Assembly (NCBI RefSeq): GCF_014203555.1
Contig: NZ_JACHJH010000001.1
Location: 1 to 64,000, forward strand
Direction of reading: 5' to 3'
Origin: Streptomyces olivoverticillatus
GTDB taxonomy: Bacteria; Actinomycetota; Actinomycetes; Streptomycetales; Streptomycetaceae
Length of the DNA: 64,000 nt
The translations under genes and the position numbers were made by a program. Positions 9,040 through 18,478 of the stretch are shown here, piece after piece. Below the pieces are notes generated by a model that was not told where the DNA came from, did not search any database, and saw only the letters and a program-made list of their open reading frames with translations. How positions within the stretch are numbered: the stretch's first letter is position 1; the number at the start of each line of letters is the position of its first letter.

Positions 9040-10650
9040 TCAGCCCTCGTCGGGCGAGGTCGCCTTGAGCGCCAGCCACAGCTCCATGCGGACGTCCGGG
9101 TCGTCGAGGGAGCGTCCGAGGATCTCCTCCACCCGCCGCATGCGGTAGCGCAGCGTATGGCGGTGGACGCCGAGGTCGGCGGCGGCCGCGTCCCACTGGC
9201 CGTGGCGGGAGAGCCAGGCGCGCAGGGAGGCGACCAGGTCGCCGCGGCCCGTCGCGTCGTGGTCGTGCAGCGACCGCAGCATCCCCTCGGCGAAGGCGCG
9301 CACCGCGTCGTCCGCCAGCAGCGGCAGGACCGAGCCCGCCGCGACCTCCTCGTGTTCGACGAGCACGCGTCCCCGGCGGCGGGCCACCGACAGCGCCTGC
9401 TCCGCCTGTCGGAAGGCCGCCGCGGCTCCGGTCGGCCCGGCCGGAGCGGAGAGGCCGACGACCGCGTCCTGTCCGTCGGAGGGAGCGGTGGCACCCCGCT
9501 CGCGCTCACGAACGCGCGCCGCCCGGCGCGCCTCGGCCGCCCGCGCGTACTCCACCACCGCGCCGGCCGCCGCGCCCCCGTCCCGCGCGAGGACCGTGAG
9601 CCGTGTGCCCTCGGGGACCGTGAGCACCGGCTCACCGGCCCGCCCGGCGGCGGTCTCCACCTCCTCGACGAGCACCCCCAGGGCCTCGGCGCCCTCGATC
9701 TCCTCCGCCACCAGCACCCGGAACGGCGCGTCCAGCAGGCCTCCGTAGAGCTCGCCCGCCACGGCCCGCGCATGGTCCGGCTCGCCCGCCAGCAGCATCC
9801 GCAGCACGGCCGCACCCAGCCGCTGCTCGGCGTCCTGCAGGGCGCGCGAGCGCTCGGTGGTGAGGGTGAGCAGGGCGATCGCGGAGTGCACGGCGTAGCG
9901 CTCGGCCGTGCCCAGCGGGGCGCCCGTGCCGACGGCGAGGACGCCGCGGCTGCGGCGTCCGGTGCCCAGGGACTGGAGTTCGACGCGGTCGGCGCCCTCC
10001 TCCGCGGTGTCGGAGCCGACGACGGCGCTGGCGGGCGCGGGCCGCTCCCGCAGCCGGGCGACGTCCGCGCTCAGCCGGGCCGCGCGCCGCGCCGCCCACT
10101 CGGGTGCGGCGGCGACCACCGCGCCCGAGGCGTCGTACAGCGCGGCCCAGCCGTCGAGGTGGGCGGCGAGCCGGGCGAGGAGCGCCGTGGGCCCCTCGGG
10201 GGCGAGCGCGGCCTTCGTCAGCTCGCGCTGGGCCTCGAAGCCCGCGGTCACGGCCCGGTACTGGTCGGCCGCGATCGCCGCCGAGACGGCCTTGGTGATG
10301 GCGAGGAACGGCGTGCGGCGGGGCACTTCCAGCAGGGGCAGGCCCTCTTCTTCGGCCGCCCGTACCAGCGCCGCGGGCACCTGCTCGTAATTGACGCCGA
10401 CGCCGAAGCCGAGGCCCGCCACTCCGGCGCGCACCAGCCGCCGGACGTAGTGCCGCATCGTCTGCCGGTCGTCGGCGTCGATCTTCATGGCGGTGATCAG
10501 CAGCAGCTCCCCGCCGTCCATCCACGGCACGGGGTCGGCCAGCTCGCTGACGTGCGCCCAGCGGACGGGGGTGTCCAGCCGGTCCCCGCCCGCGAGCACA
10601 GTGAGCTTGAGCGCAGAGTGCTGGACAAGCGAGGCGAGCGTGGGCGGCAT
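9040..10650 (-). CDS. PucR-family transcriptional regulator
   Basis: The 536-aa regulator has an N-terminal PucR ligand-type domain (about residues 1-125: HVSELADPVPWMDGGELLL), a middle GGDEF-like CdaR region, and a C-terminal PucR helix-turn-helix (AAAADLGVHRHTLRYRMRRV, about residues 480-510). PucR proteins are usually activators of nitrogen-compound catabolism (purines, GABA, polyamines). The gene is upstream of an ALDH on the same strand with a 176-nt gap that contains direct repeats, so local control is likely. The effector is not known; GABA or a semialdehyde would fit. Confidence 0.9.
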   Translation of the reverse strand: MPPTLASLVQHSALKLTVLAGGDRLDTPVRWAHVSELADPVPWMDGGELLLITAMKIDADDRQTMRHYVRRLVRAGVAGLGFGVGVNYEQVPAALVRAAEEEGLPLLEVPRRTPFLAITKAVSAAIAADQYRAVTAGFEAQRELTKAALAPEGPTALLARLAAHLDGWAALYDASGAVVAAAPEWAARRAARLSADVARLRERPAPASAVVGSDTAEEGADRVELQSLGTGRRSRGVLAVGTGAPLGTAERYAVHSAIALLTLTTERSRALQDAEQRLGAAVLRMLLAGEPDHARAVAGELYGGLLDAPFRVLVAEEIEGAEALGVLVEEVETAAGRAGEPVLTVPEGTRLTVLARDGGAAAGAVVEYARAAEARRAARVRERERGATAPSDGQDAVVGLSAPAGPTGAAAAFRQAEQALSVARRRGRVLVEHEEVAAGSVLPLLADDAVRAFAEGMLRSLHDHDATGRGDLVASLRAWLSRHGQWDAAAADLGVHRHTLRYRMRRVEEILGRSLDDPDVRMELWLALKATSPDEG

Positions 10651-10777
10651 GGGACCGGGGAACCTTTGGCGGGAGGGGATGTCCGAAACTTCGCCGTCCC
10701 GTATGAACGGCTCCCCTCAATTCTGCCAGGGCGGCAGGGTGCGCGGGTCCCTTCCTCAGCCTTCCTCCAGTCTTCCC

Positions 10778-13156
10778 TCAGCCTTTCTCAGCGTTGTCTC
10801 GGCTGCGCAGGTCCACCAGCAGCGGCGGCGCGTGCTCGCCGCCGACCGTCGTCAGCGCCACCACGGCGTGCCCGGCGGGCACCTGGCGCGCCAGCTCGGA
10901 GGCCGGCCACCGCTCGCGCTCCACCTTCCGGACGGTCACGGCGTCCGTGGTCACCGCCTTTCCGGTGACGAGCTTGCGCAGCGCGTGCACGGCCCGGGTC
11001 AGCGGCTGATTGGCGAAGACGGTGTGCTGGGCGACGTCCCTGGTCTCGACCCACTCCGTGCCCCACGCCTCCGCGAACCGCTTGCCGTCCCAGGTGGTGA
11101 CCCCGCTGAAGGCCATGTGGCAGCCGACCGCGCCGAGCAGCGGGATGTGCAGGGGCCCGGCCACGTCGTCGAGGGTGCGCAGGCCGAGCACGACGCCCGC
11201 GTTGGCCGAGCGCAGGCGCCGGATGCCGCGCACGGTCTCGGTGGTGACGGTGGCGGTGGCGTCGTCGAGGACCAGGCAGGTGAAGAGCGAGCGGTCGGTG
11301 CGGGTGGCGGCGACCGTCGTGAACTGGGCCAGGACCAGCCGGGCAAGCACCCGGGAGGCCTCCCGGTGGCCGCGCTCCGGCAGGTCGATGCGGACGCGCA
11401 TCGGGTGGTGCCGCAGGGAGCGCAGCGAGAAGGGCCGGGTCGCGCCGCCGACGTCGAAGAATCCGGCGAAGGCGGGCCGGTCCAGGAGCGCGACCCGGTC
11501 GGCGAGGGCCGGGCAGGGGTCGCCGGCCGAGCCCATCTGGCGCACACGGGCGGCGAGCTCGCGCCGCATGGCGTGGTGGCCGCCCGCCTCCAGCGCCTCG
11601 TCCAGCGCGGTGAGGACGGCGGGGGTGCCGTGCAGCAGCTCGAACAGGTCGGGCAGCGCGGGGAACCGGCCGTGGGCGGCGTGGTACGGACCGATCAGCT
11701 GGGCGAGGGCGGTGGCGGCACGGCGGCTGTCGACGGTCTCCAGATCGCCGACCAGGCCCTCGGCCAGGCAGGCGGCGGCCTCGTCGGGGTCGGTGGTCCC
11801 GCCGTAGAGGTCGAGGTCGTGGTCGGAGGCGGGGTCGCCGGGCTTGACCACCACGTCGTACGCCTCGTCTGGGCCGAGCGGTGTGCCGGCGGCACAGACG
11901 GCGATGACGCTGCACTGCCCGGCGAGCGCCTGGAGGGAGAGGCCCTCGGCCACGGGCCGGACCAGGCTGCGGGTCTTCCCCGAGCCCGGCGGGCCGACCG
12001 CCAGCAGCGAGGTGCCGAGGAGCGCGGGCTCCAGGGCGAGGCCGGTCTCCCGGCGGGCGTAGGGATTGCGGGGGTGGTCGACGCAGGTGCCGATGCGCAC
12101 CTGGCCGGCCAGCAGGTCGTGGGTGGCGGTGCGCAGCGGCAGGTCGCGCTCGCCGGAGGGGTGGGCCCAGGCGGCCGCGCCCTCCCGCTCGACGGTCTCC
12201 TCGAAGGCGGCGAGCCGTGTGCGGTCGTGCTGCGCACAGGCCCAGGCGTGGCGGATGCGGACGCAGTCGACGTCGTTCATCCGGCCCGTGGGCAGCTCGG
12301 CGGCGAGCCGGTCGGCGGCCCGGGCCAGACCGGCCGCTCTGAGCTCCGGCCAGGTGGCGGGGGCCGGGCCCGCGGTGACGTCCGCCGGGGCGGGGGCACG
12401 GCGGCGGCGCGCGAGGGCCGCCCAGCCGCCCAGCCGGGCGAACGGCCACAGCAGGGCCGCGGCGATCAGGGCGTAGAGGAGATAGGCGACCAGCGCCGCC
12501 AGATAGTGATCGCCCCCGCCCTGCAGCCAGCTGCTGGGCACCAGGATGAAGACCGGGTCGACGACAGGCAGGGTGCCGTTCCAGGCGAGGAGCTGGGTCA
12601 GGGCCGCGAGCAGGGCGGCGGCCACGGCTCTGAAGGGCTGTTCGCGGCTGCCGACGAAGCGCTCCAGGACCTCGGGCCAGTTGCCCAGGCGCCCGAAGAC
12701 GTAGACGAGCAGGACGGCGAGCACGCCGCGGTAGACGACGGTGGCCTCGATCGCGGACGGCGTCGCCGGTCCGCCCAGCGCGCCCGCGTACCACCACTCG
12801 GTGGGGGTCACCAGCTTCATCGGCACCCGCCAGTACGGGATGTAGCCGTTCCACAGGAGGGTCCACGCCAGGACGCCGGAGAGCAGCGAGATCAGTGCCC
12901 CGGAGAGCAGCGCGCGGTCGGGGACGCGGTCCGGCTCCCGGCGCGGACGGGGCACATGGCGGAAGCTCCAGACGCCGGGGGCGGCCGGGCGCCGGGGGGC
13001 GTCCAGCCAGTCGGCGAGCGCGGGGCGGGCGGCCGGGGCGTGCGCGGGGCGGGGTGGGGCCATGGGCGGCACGGGGGGCATGGGGGGCGGTGCGGCCGGG
13101 CGCGGCACCGGGTTGGCACGGATGCCGCGTGCGTCGTACGTGCCTTCGGTGTCCAT
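10778..13156 (-). CDS. Membrane-anchored P-loop ATPase resembling type IV coupling (VirD4/TraG) proteins
   Basis: The 792-aa protein starts with about 70 Pro/Ala-rich residues, then four or so hydrophobic segments (about residues 80-245), then a large cytoplasmic ATPase. Walker A is GPPGSGKTRS near residue 390. A Walker-B-like LVLDDATA near residue 627 is followed by an ILGL-type sensor stretch (GVVLGLRTLDDV), as in VirD4/TraD motor proteins. No relaxase, pilus or transfer genes are nearby. The start MDTEGTY has AAGGGG upstream. It sits between the PucR and gabT genes. Function is unknown; a DNA- or protein-translocating motor is inference from fold only. Confidence 0.75.
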   Translation of the reverse strand: MDTEGTYDARGIRANPVPRPAAPPPMPPVPPMAPPRPAHAPAARPALADWLDAPRRPAAPGVWSFRHVPRPRREPDRVPDRALLSGALISLLSGVLAWTLLWNGYIPYWRVPMKLVTPTEWWYAGALGGPATPSAIEATVVYRGVLAVLLVYVFGRLGNWPEVLERFVGSREQPFRAVAAALLAALTQLLAWNGTLPVVDPVFILVPSSWLQGGGDHYLAALVAYLLYALIAAALLWPFARLGGWAALARRRRAPAPADVTAGPAPATWPELRAAGLARAADRLAAELPTGRMNDVDCVRIRHAWACAQHDRTRLAAFEETVEREGAAAWAHPSGERDLPLRTATHDLLAGQVRIGTCVDHPRNPYARRETGLALEPALLGTSLLAVGPPGSGKTRSLVRPVAEGLSLQALAGQCSVIAVCAAGTPLGPDEAYDVVVKPGDPASDHDLDLYGGTTDPDEAAACLAEGLVGDLETVDSRRAATALAQLIGPYHAAHGRFPALPDLFELLHGTPAVLTALDEALEAGGHHAMRRELAARVRQMGSAGDPCPALADRVALLDRPAFAGFFDVGGATRPFSLRSLRHHPMRVRIDLPERGHREASRVLARLVLAQFTTVAATRTDRSLFTCLVLDDATATVTTETVRGIRRLRSANAGVVLGLRTLDDVAGPLHIPLLGAVGCHMAFSGVTTWDGKRFAEAWGTEWVETRDVAQHTVFANQPLTRAVHALRKLVTGKAVTTDAVTVRKVERERWPASELARQVPAGHAVVALTTVGGEHAPPLLVDLRSRDNAEKG

Positions 13157-13281
13157 CGACCCCTTGCCCCCTGACCTGCCAGGTCCGTTCCGCGCCTGCA
13201 AACGCTCAATCTAGTGCCCGCCACCGACAGTTCCGGTGTTTTGGGCGGAGCCCACGCCGTCCCCGGGGAACGCAGGCGCCA

Positions 13282-13296
13282 TGTCCGCCGCGGACA
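13282..13296. promoter_or_regulatory. Palindrome upstream of gabT
   Basis: TGTCCGC-C-GCGGACA is a perfect 7+1+7 palindrome in the 249-nt region between the ATPase gene and gabT, about 110 nt before the gabT start. A further half-site GCGGACC follows at 13306-13312. The right half reads GCGGACAA, matching the motif upstream of the ALDH and potD genes. It is a plausible operator for the local PucR or Lrp regulator; this is inference. Confidence 0.45.
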
Positions 13297-13405
13297 ACGA
13301 CACGAGCGGACCACTACCGAACGGCGCATGCCGCACCCCGGCCCGCGCACCTAGCCTGCGAGGAAACATCACGGAAGCGTCCGAAAACACCCCCAGGAGC
13401 CCCTC

Positions 13406-14740
13406 ATGAGCGCGATTCCCCAGGAGCGCCGCGTCGTCACCGCGATCCCCGGCCCGAAGTCGCAGGAGCTGCAGGCCCGCCGCATTGCCACCGTGGCCGG
13501 CGGCGTGGGCTCCGTGCTGCCGGTCTTCACCACCCGCGCCGGTGGCGGCATCATCGAGGACGTCGACGGCAACCGCCTGATCGACTTCGGTTCCGGCATC
13601 GCCGTGACGTCGGTCGGCGCCTCCGCCGAGGCCGTGGTGCGCCGGGCGTCCGCGCAGCTGGCCGACTTCACCCACACCTGTTTCATGGTGACCCCGTACG
13701 AGGGCTACGTGGAGGTCTGCGAGCAGCTCGCCGAGCTGACCCCGGGCGACCACGCCAAGAAGTCCGCGCTGTTCAACTCGGGCGCCGAGGCCGTCGAGAA
13801 CGCCGTCAAGATCGCCCGTGCGTACACCAAGCGCCAGGCCGTCGTCGTCTTCGACCACGGCTACCACGGCCGGACGAACCTGACGATGGCGCTCACCGCC
13901 AAGAACATGCCCTACAAGCACGGCTTCGGCCCGTTCGCCCCCGAGGTCTACCGGGTGCCGGTGGCGTACGGCTACCGCTGGCCGACCGGCGCGGAGAACT
14001 GCGGCCCCGAGGCCGCCGCCCAGGCGATCGACCAGATCACCAAGCAGGTCGGCGCGGACAACGTCGCCGCGATCATCATCGAGCCGGTGCTGGGCGAGGG
14101 CGGCTTCATCGAGCCGGCCAAGGGCTTCCTGCCGCGCATCGCGGAGTTCGCCAAGGACAACGGCATCGTGTTCGTCGCGGACGAGATCCAGTCCGGCTTC
14201 TGCCGCACCGGCCAGTGGTTCGCGTGCGAGGACGAGGGCGTCGTCCCGGACCTGATCACCACGGCCAAGGGCATCGCGGGCGGCATGCCGCTCGCCGCCG
14301 TCACCGGCCGCGCGGAGATCATGGACTCGGCCCACGCGGGCGGCCTGGGCGGCACCTACGGCGGCAACCCGGTGGCGTGCGCCGCGGCGCTCGGCGCGAT
14401 CGAGACCATGCGCGAGCTGGACCTCAACGCCAAGGCCAAGCGCATCGAGGAGGTCATGAAGGGCCGCCTCGCCGCGATGCAGGAGAAGTTCGCCATCATC
14501 GGCGACATCCGCGGCCGCGGCGGCATGATCGCCATCGAGCTGGTCAAGGACGCGGCCACCAAGGAGCCGAACGCCGAGGCCGCGGGCACGCTCGCCAAGG
14601 CCTGCCACGCCGAGGGCCTGCTGGTGCTCACCTGCGGCACCTACGGCAACGTGCTGCGCTTCCTGCCGCCCCTGGTCATCGGCGAGGACCTGCTGAACGA
14701 GGGCCTGGACATCATCGAGGCCGCGTTCGCCCGTCTGTGA
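13406..14740 (+). CDS. gabT: 4-aminobutyrate (GABA) aminotransferase
   Basis: The 444-aa class III PLP aminotransferase moves the amino group of GABA to 2-oxoglutarate, giving succinate semialdehyde and glutamate. Motifs seen: FNSGAEAVENAVK (phosphate binding), HGYHGRTNLTMAL, EPVLGEGGFIEPA, FVADEIQSGFCRTG, and the PLP lysine Lys288 in TTAKGIAGGMP. The start MSAIPQER has AGGAG eight bases upstream. It is divergent from the ATPase gene. Pot transport genes, two ALDHs and an Lrp-type regulator around it support a role in polyamine/GABA breakdown. Confidence 0.95.
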   Translation: MSAIPQERRVVTAIPGPKSQELQARRIATVAGGVGSVLPVFTTRAGGGIIEDVDGNRLIDFGSGIAVTSVGASAEAVVRRASAQLADFTHTCFMVTPYEGYVEVCEQLAELTPGDHAKKSALFNSGAEAVENAVKIARAYTKRQAVVVFDHGYHGRTNLTMALTAKNMPYKHGFGPFAPEVYRVPVAYGYRWPTGAENCGPEAAAQAIDQITKQVGADNVAAIIIEPVLGEGGFIEPAKGFLPRIAEFAKDNGIVFVADEIQSGFCRTGQWFACEDEGVVPDLITTAKGIAGGMPLAAVTGRAEIMDSAHAGGLGGTYGGNPVACAAALGAIETMRELDLNAKAKRIEEVMKGRLAAMQEKFAIIGDIRGRGGMIAIELVKDAATKEPNAEAAGTLAKACHAEGLLVLTCGTYGNVLRFLPPLVIGEDLLNEGLDIIEAAFARL

Positions 14741-14855
14741 GGCGACTGTCCGGCGGCTGTACGCCTGCTGTGTGCGTGAAGAACATGTGCGGGGCGGGTG
14801 GTGGACGGGTGATCCGACTATCGGAGCCGCTGGGCCTGCCGTACGGTTTCTGCAG

Positions 14856-15734
14856 ATGAAGGAAACACCCCGTCCGCAGGGGACTGCGGGCGACGCCGTG
14901 CCGGTACTTCCCCAGTGCCGGACCGGTCGTGCCCTCGCGCACACCACTGGAGCCCTGGGCTCCGGAAATCCTCACCGATCGGACGCCCGCCCGCCCCATA
15001 CCCCCCGGGGCGCGCGGCGCGCCGGTCGGCACGGCGGCCTCGGAACCTCCCCCCCTGTTCCGGGGCCGTCGGCCTTTCGGCCGCGCACGGTCCTCTTCCC
15101 CGCGCTCTGCATCGCGCTGTTCGCCCTGCTCGCCTGGCAGATCGCCGCACACGGCCCGCTGCGCGCCCTCGACGAGCGCCTGGGGCGCGGCGCCGAAGGC
15201 GCGGGCGCCCTCCCGTGGGGCGTCTGCGGTTTCCTCGCCGACCTGGGCAACACGGCCGTGGCGCTGCCCGTGCTGGGCGCCGCCCTGCTCTTCTCCGCCC
15301 TGCGCCCGGCCGCGCCCTCCCGGCGGTGGCTGCCGCCGCTGGCCGCCGCGCTGGCCATGGCGGCGGTGCCCGCGCTGGTCGTCCCGCTCAAGGCGTGGCT
15401 GGCCCGCCCCGGGCCGCCCGTCATGGCGGGCGGGGTGCACGAGGGCTTCTTCCCGTCAGGGCACGCCGCCACGGCCGCGGTCGCCTACGGTGCCGCGGCC
15501 CTGCTCCTGCTCCCCCGGCGGCTGCCGGCGGCCCTCGCCTATGTACTGCTCAACGCGGGCGTGGGGGTGGGGCTCGTACGGCGGGGCTACCACTGGCCGC
15601 TGGACGTGCTCGGCGCCTGGTGTCTGTCGGGGGCGCTGCTGTGGTGCCTCGCCCTCGTGGTCAGCCGTCCCGGCCGTGCGCCGGGCCCGCGGCCGCCTCG
15701 TGCATCGCCGCCTCCAGCTCGGCCGGGTCCGTGA
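14856..15734 (+). CDS. PAP2-family membrane phosphatase
   Basis: The 292-aa protein has an N-terminal disordered stretch of about 70 residues and then roughly five membrane helices. The three acid-phosphatase motifs are present: KAWLARPGPP (K-x6-RP type), SGHAATA, and RRGYHWPLDVLGA (R-x5-H-x3-D). Such enzymes remove phosphate from phosphatidic acid or undecaprenyl pyrophosphate at the outer face of the membrane. The start MKETPRPQ has no good ribosome site, so a leaderless or later start is possible. Its 3' end overlaps the convergent next gene by 74 nt. Confidence 0.82.
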   Translation: MKETPRPQGTAGDAVPVLPQCRTGRALAHTTGALGSGNPHRSDARPPHTPRGARRAGRHGGLGTSPPVPGPSAFRPRTVLFPALCIALFALLAWQIAAHGPLRALDERLGRGAEGAGALPWGVCGFLADLGNTAVALPVLGAALLFSALRPAAPSRRWLPPLAAALAMAAVPALVVPLKAWLARPGPPVMAGGVHEGFFPSGHAATAAVAYGAAALLLLPRRLPAALAYVLLNAGVGVGLVRRGYHWPLDVLGAWCLSGALLWCLALVVSRPGRAPGPRPPRASPPPARPGP

Positions 15735-16125
15735 GCCTGCCCGACCCGTCCGGCGGTACGACCCACCGCACCCCGCACCGGGCGCGTTCCGGGTGCGGCA
15801 CGACGACCCAGGTGCCGGCTCCGACGCCCCGTACGCCGGTGGCCACCCAGTGGGCGGCCGTCCCGGGCGGGACGAAGAACCCCAGCCGGGCATCGCCGAA
15901 GTCGGCGATGACCGGGCCGGGTTCGACCCGCCGGGTCAGCACGTCCAAGGTGGCGTAGCCCGGACCGCTGGCGAGGATCAGGACGTCCCAGAGCCTGCCC
16001 GCGGGCAGCAGGGCGACCCCCAGGGGGTTGCGGTCCCACTCCCGCCGGCAGGTCCGCGGATCGGGCGCGGCCGAGGCCAGCCACTCCAGCGCCCTCCGGG
16101 CCCGTGCATCCGCGCCCGCGCTCAT
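15661..16125 (-). CDS. Conserved hypothetical protein, weakly like primase/polymerase-type proteins
   Basis: The 154-aa soluble protein starts MSAGADARARRALEWLAS and ends with an acidic, Ala-rich tail. The middle (VALLPAGRLWDVLIL, then TWVVVPHPERARCGVRW near residues 105-125) recalls short actinobacterial proteins annotated as bifunctional primase/polymerase-like, but I see no catalytic acidic triad that I can trust. The ATG has GGAGG close upstream. It converges with and overlaps the PAP2 gene. I give no function. Confidence 0.7.
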   Translation of the reverse strand: MSAGADARARRALEWLASAAPDPRTCRREWDRNPLGVALLPAGRLWDVLILASGPGYATLDVLTRRVEPGPVIADFGDARLGFFVPPGTAAHWVATGVRGVGAGTWVVVPHPERARCGVRWVVPPDGSGRLTDPAELEAAMHEAAAGPAHGRDG

Positions 16126-16262
16126 GACGCTTCCTCCATCGGCGATTTCCTCCGTCCGTGTCGTCCGTCGTGCGTTTCACGGATGAGAGGCTGCCAATGG
16201 CGGATCATTACGCGGGTTTCTTACGCCGTCCGGCGGCGCGGCAGGGCGGCGGTGTGAGGCCG

Positions 16263-17675
16263 TCAGCTGTCGAAGCCGAGCCCGGCCTTGTCCATCGCCT
16301 TGAGCCACAGGTTGCGGCGGCCGCCGTTCTCGTCGGCGCGGGTCATCGCCCACTGGGTGATGCCGATGCCCAGGGAGCGCACCGGTTCGGGCGGGAAGGG
16401 CAGCGGCTTGTTGCGGACCATCTCCAGTGCGGTGCGCTCGGTGCGGCGGCCGCTCAGCAGGTCGAGCATCACGTCCGCGCCGAAGCGGGTCGCGCCGACG
16501 CCGAGGCCGGTGAAGCCCAGCGCGTAGGCCACGCGTCCGCGGTGTGCGGTGCCGAAGAAGGCGGAGAAGCGGGCGCAGGTGTCGATGGCGCCGCCCCAGG
16601 TATGGGAGAAGCGCACCCCTTCGAGCTGGGGGAAGCAGCGGAAGAAGTGCCCGGCGAGACGCTGGTAGGTGGCCGGGTGGTGGTCGTACTCGGCCCGTAC
16701 GCCGCCGCCGTAGCGGTAGACGATGTCGTAACCGCCCCACAGGATGCGGTGGTCGGCGGTGAGCCGGAAGTAGTGGAAGTGGTTGGCGCTGTCGCTCAGC
16801 CCCTGCCGCCGCTGCCAGCCGATCGCGGCGAGCTGCTCCGCGGTGAGCGGCTCGGTCGTCAGCGCGTAGTCGTAGACGGGGGCGATGTACGGGCGCAGGC
16901 GCTTGACCAGGGAGGGGAAGGCATTGGTGCCGAGCGCGGCCTGGCGGGCGAAGACCCGCCCGTAGGGGGTGCGCACGGCCACGCCGGCGCCGCGCGAGGA
17001 GAGCGCGGTGCCGGGGGTGTGCTCGTAGATGCGGACGCCCAGGGCGCGGCAGGCGTTCTTGAGGCCCCAGGCGAGCTTGGCGGGGTGCAGCATGGCGACG
17101 CCGGTGCGGTTCCACAGGCCGGCGAGGAAGGTCGGGGAGGCGACTTCGGTGCGTACGGCGTCGCGGTCGAGGAACGCGTGGCCGGTCAGGCCCAGGGCGG
17201 CGGCCTCTTCGGCCGTCCGGTGCAGTTCGTCCACCTGGTGCGGGGCGGTGGCGACGTCGATCTCACCGGTGCGTTCGAAGTCGCAGTCGATGCCGTGGCG
17301 TGCGAGGGCGGCCTCGATGCCGTCGAGGTTGCGGTGGCCGAGCTCCTCGAGGAGGGGGAGCTCGGCCGGCCAGCGGGCGAGGCCGTTGCCCAGGCCGTGG
17401 GTGAGGGAGGCGGCGCAGAAGCCGCCGTTGCGGCCGGAGGCGGCCCAGCCGCACTCCTGGCCCTCGATCAGGACGACGTCGCGGCCGGGGTCGCGCTCCT
17501 TGGCCAGCAGCGCGGTCCACAGGCCGGCGTACCCGCCGCCGACGACGAGCAGGTCGCAGTGCTCGTCGCCGACGAGCGCGGGCAGCGCCGGCGGGCGGGC
17601 GGGGTCGTCGAGCCAGTAGGGACGGGGGGTGGCGTCGGAAAGTGCTTGGACAGGGTTCATGGCGCTGGTGGCCAT
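16263..17675 (-). CDS. FAD-dependent amine oxidoreductase (DAO family), PuuB-like
   Basis: The 470-aa protein has the N-terminal dinucleotide motif LLVVGGGYAGLWTALLA near residues 32-48 with VVLIEG at the end of the second strand. The DAO-family CGWAASGRNGGF motif follows, and the C-terminal GFTGLGVGATRFGADVMLDL binds FAD. Proteins of this type include gamma-glutamylputrescine oxidase. The start MATSAMNPV has AAGGAG upstream and lies five nt after the stop of potC, so it belongs to the potABC operon. That supports oxidation of an imported polyamine or its glutamyl derivative. Confidence 0.88.
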   Translation of the reverse strand: MATSAMNPVQALSDATPRPYWLDDPARPPALPALVGDEHCDLLVVGGGYAGLWTALLAKERDPGRDVVLIEGQECGWAASGRNGGFCAASLTHGLGNGLARWPAELPLLEELGHRNLDGIEAALARHGIDCDFERTGEIDVATAPHQVDELHRTAEEAAALGLTGHAFLDRDAVRTEVASPTFLAGLWNRTGVAMLHPAKLAWGLKNACRALGVRIYEHTPGTALSSRGAGVAVRTPYGRVFARQAALGTNAFPSLVKRLRPYIAPVYDYALTTEPLTAEQLAAIGWQRRQGLSDSANHFHYFRLTADHRILWGGYDIVYRYGGGVRAEYDHHPATYQRLAGHFFRCFPQLEGVRFSHTWGGAIDTCARFSAFFGTAHRGRVAYALGFTGLGVGATRFGADVMLDLLSGRRTERTALEMVRNKPLPFPPEPVRSLGIGITQWAMTRADENGGRRNLWLKAMDKAGLGFDS

Positions 17676-17680
17676 GGTTC

Positions 17681-18478
17681 TCAGCTCCTTTTTCGGCGTC
17701 CCCCGACGAGTTGGGCGACGAGGACGCACAGCACGGCGACGGCGAACATCGCCGTGCCGATCACATTGATCTGGACGGGGGTGCCCCGCTGCGCGGAGCC
17801 CCAGACGTACATGGGGAAGGTCACGGTGGAACCGGCGTTGAAGTTGGTGATGATGAAGTCGTCGAAGGACAGCGCGAAGGAGAGCAGCGCCCCCGCGACG
17901 ATGCCGGGGGCGGCGATCGGCAGGGTGACCCGCAGGAAGGTCTGCAGCGGGGTGGCGTAGAGGTCCTGGGCGGCCTGTTCGAGGCGGGGGTCCATGCTCA
18001 TCACGCGCGCCTTGACGGCGGTGACCACGAAGCTCAGGCAGAACGTGATGTGGGCGATGAGGATGGTCCAGAAGCCGAAGCTGACGCCCATGTTGAGGAA
18101 GAGCGTGGCCAGGGAGGCCGCCATGACGACCTCGGGCATGGCCATCGGCAGGAAGATCAGGGTGCTCACCGAGGAGCGGGCCCGGAAGCGGTGGCGGGCC
18201 AGGGCGAAGGCGATCATCGTGCCGAGGACGGTGGCGCCCAGCGTCGCCCACACCGCGATGCGCAGGCTCAGCGAGAGCGAGCCGCACAGGTCGGCGACGC
18301 CGCAGGGGTCGGTCCAGGCGTCGGTGGAGAAGCGCTGCCACTCGTAGTTGAAGCGGCCGTTGGGCTTGTTGAAGGAGAAGACCGTCACGATGACGTTGGG
18401 CAGGATCAGATAGGCGAGCGTGCCCAGTCCCGCGATCACCACGAGGTTGCGGCGCAGCCAGCGCACGGGAGACGTCAT
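17681..18478 (-). CDS. potC: Polyamine ABC transporter permease, PotC type
   Basis: The 265-aa inner-membrane subunit has about six helices. The EAA loop region (QAAQDLYATPLQTFLRVTLP) contacts the ATPase, and FALSFDDFIITNF is typical of PotC and related spermidine/putrescine permeases. The start overlaps the stop of potB by one base (TGATG), and the FAD oxidase follows five nt downstream. The stop of one and start of the next show a tightly coupled operon potA-potB-potC-oxidase. Confidence 0.92.
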   Translation of the reverse strand: MTSPVRWLRRNLVVIAGLGTLAYLILPNVIVTVFSFNKPNGRFNYEWQRFSTDAWTDPCGVADLCGSLSLSLRIAVWATLGATVLGTMIAFALARHRFRARSSVSTLIFLPMAMPEVVMAASLATLFLNMGVSFGFWTILIAHITFCLSFVVTAVKARVMSMDPRLEQAAQDLYATPLQTFLRVTLPIAAPGIVAGALLSFALSFDDFIITNFNAGSTVTFPMYVWGSAQRGTPVQINVIGTAMFAVAVLCVLVAQLVGGRRKRS

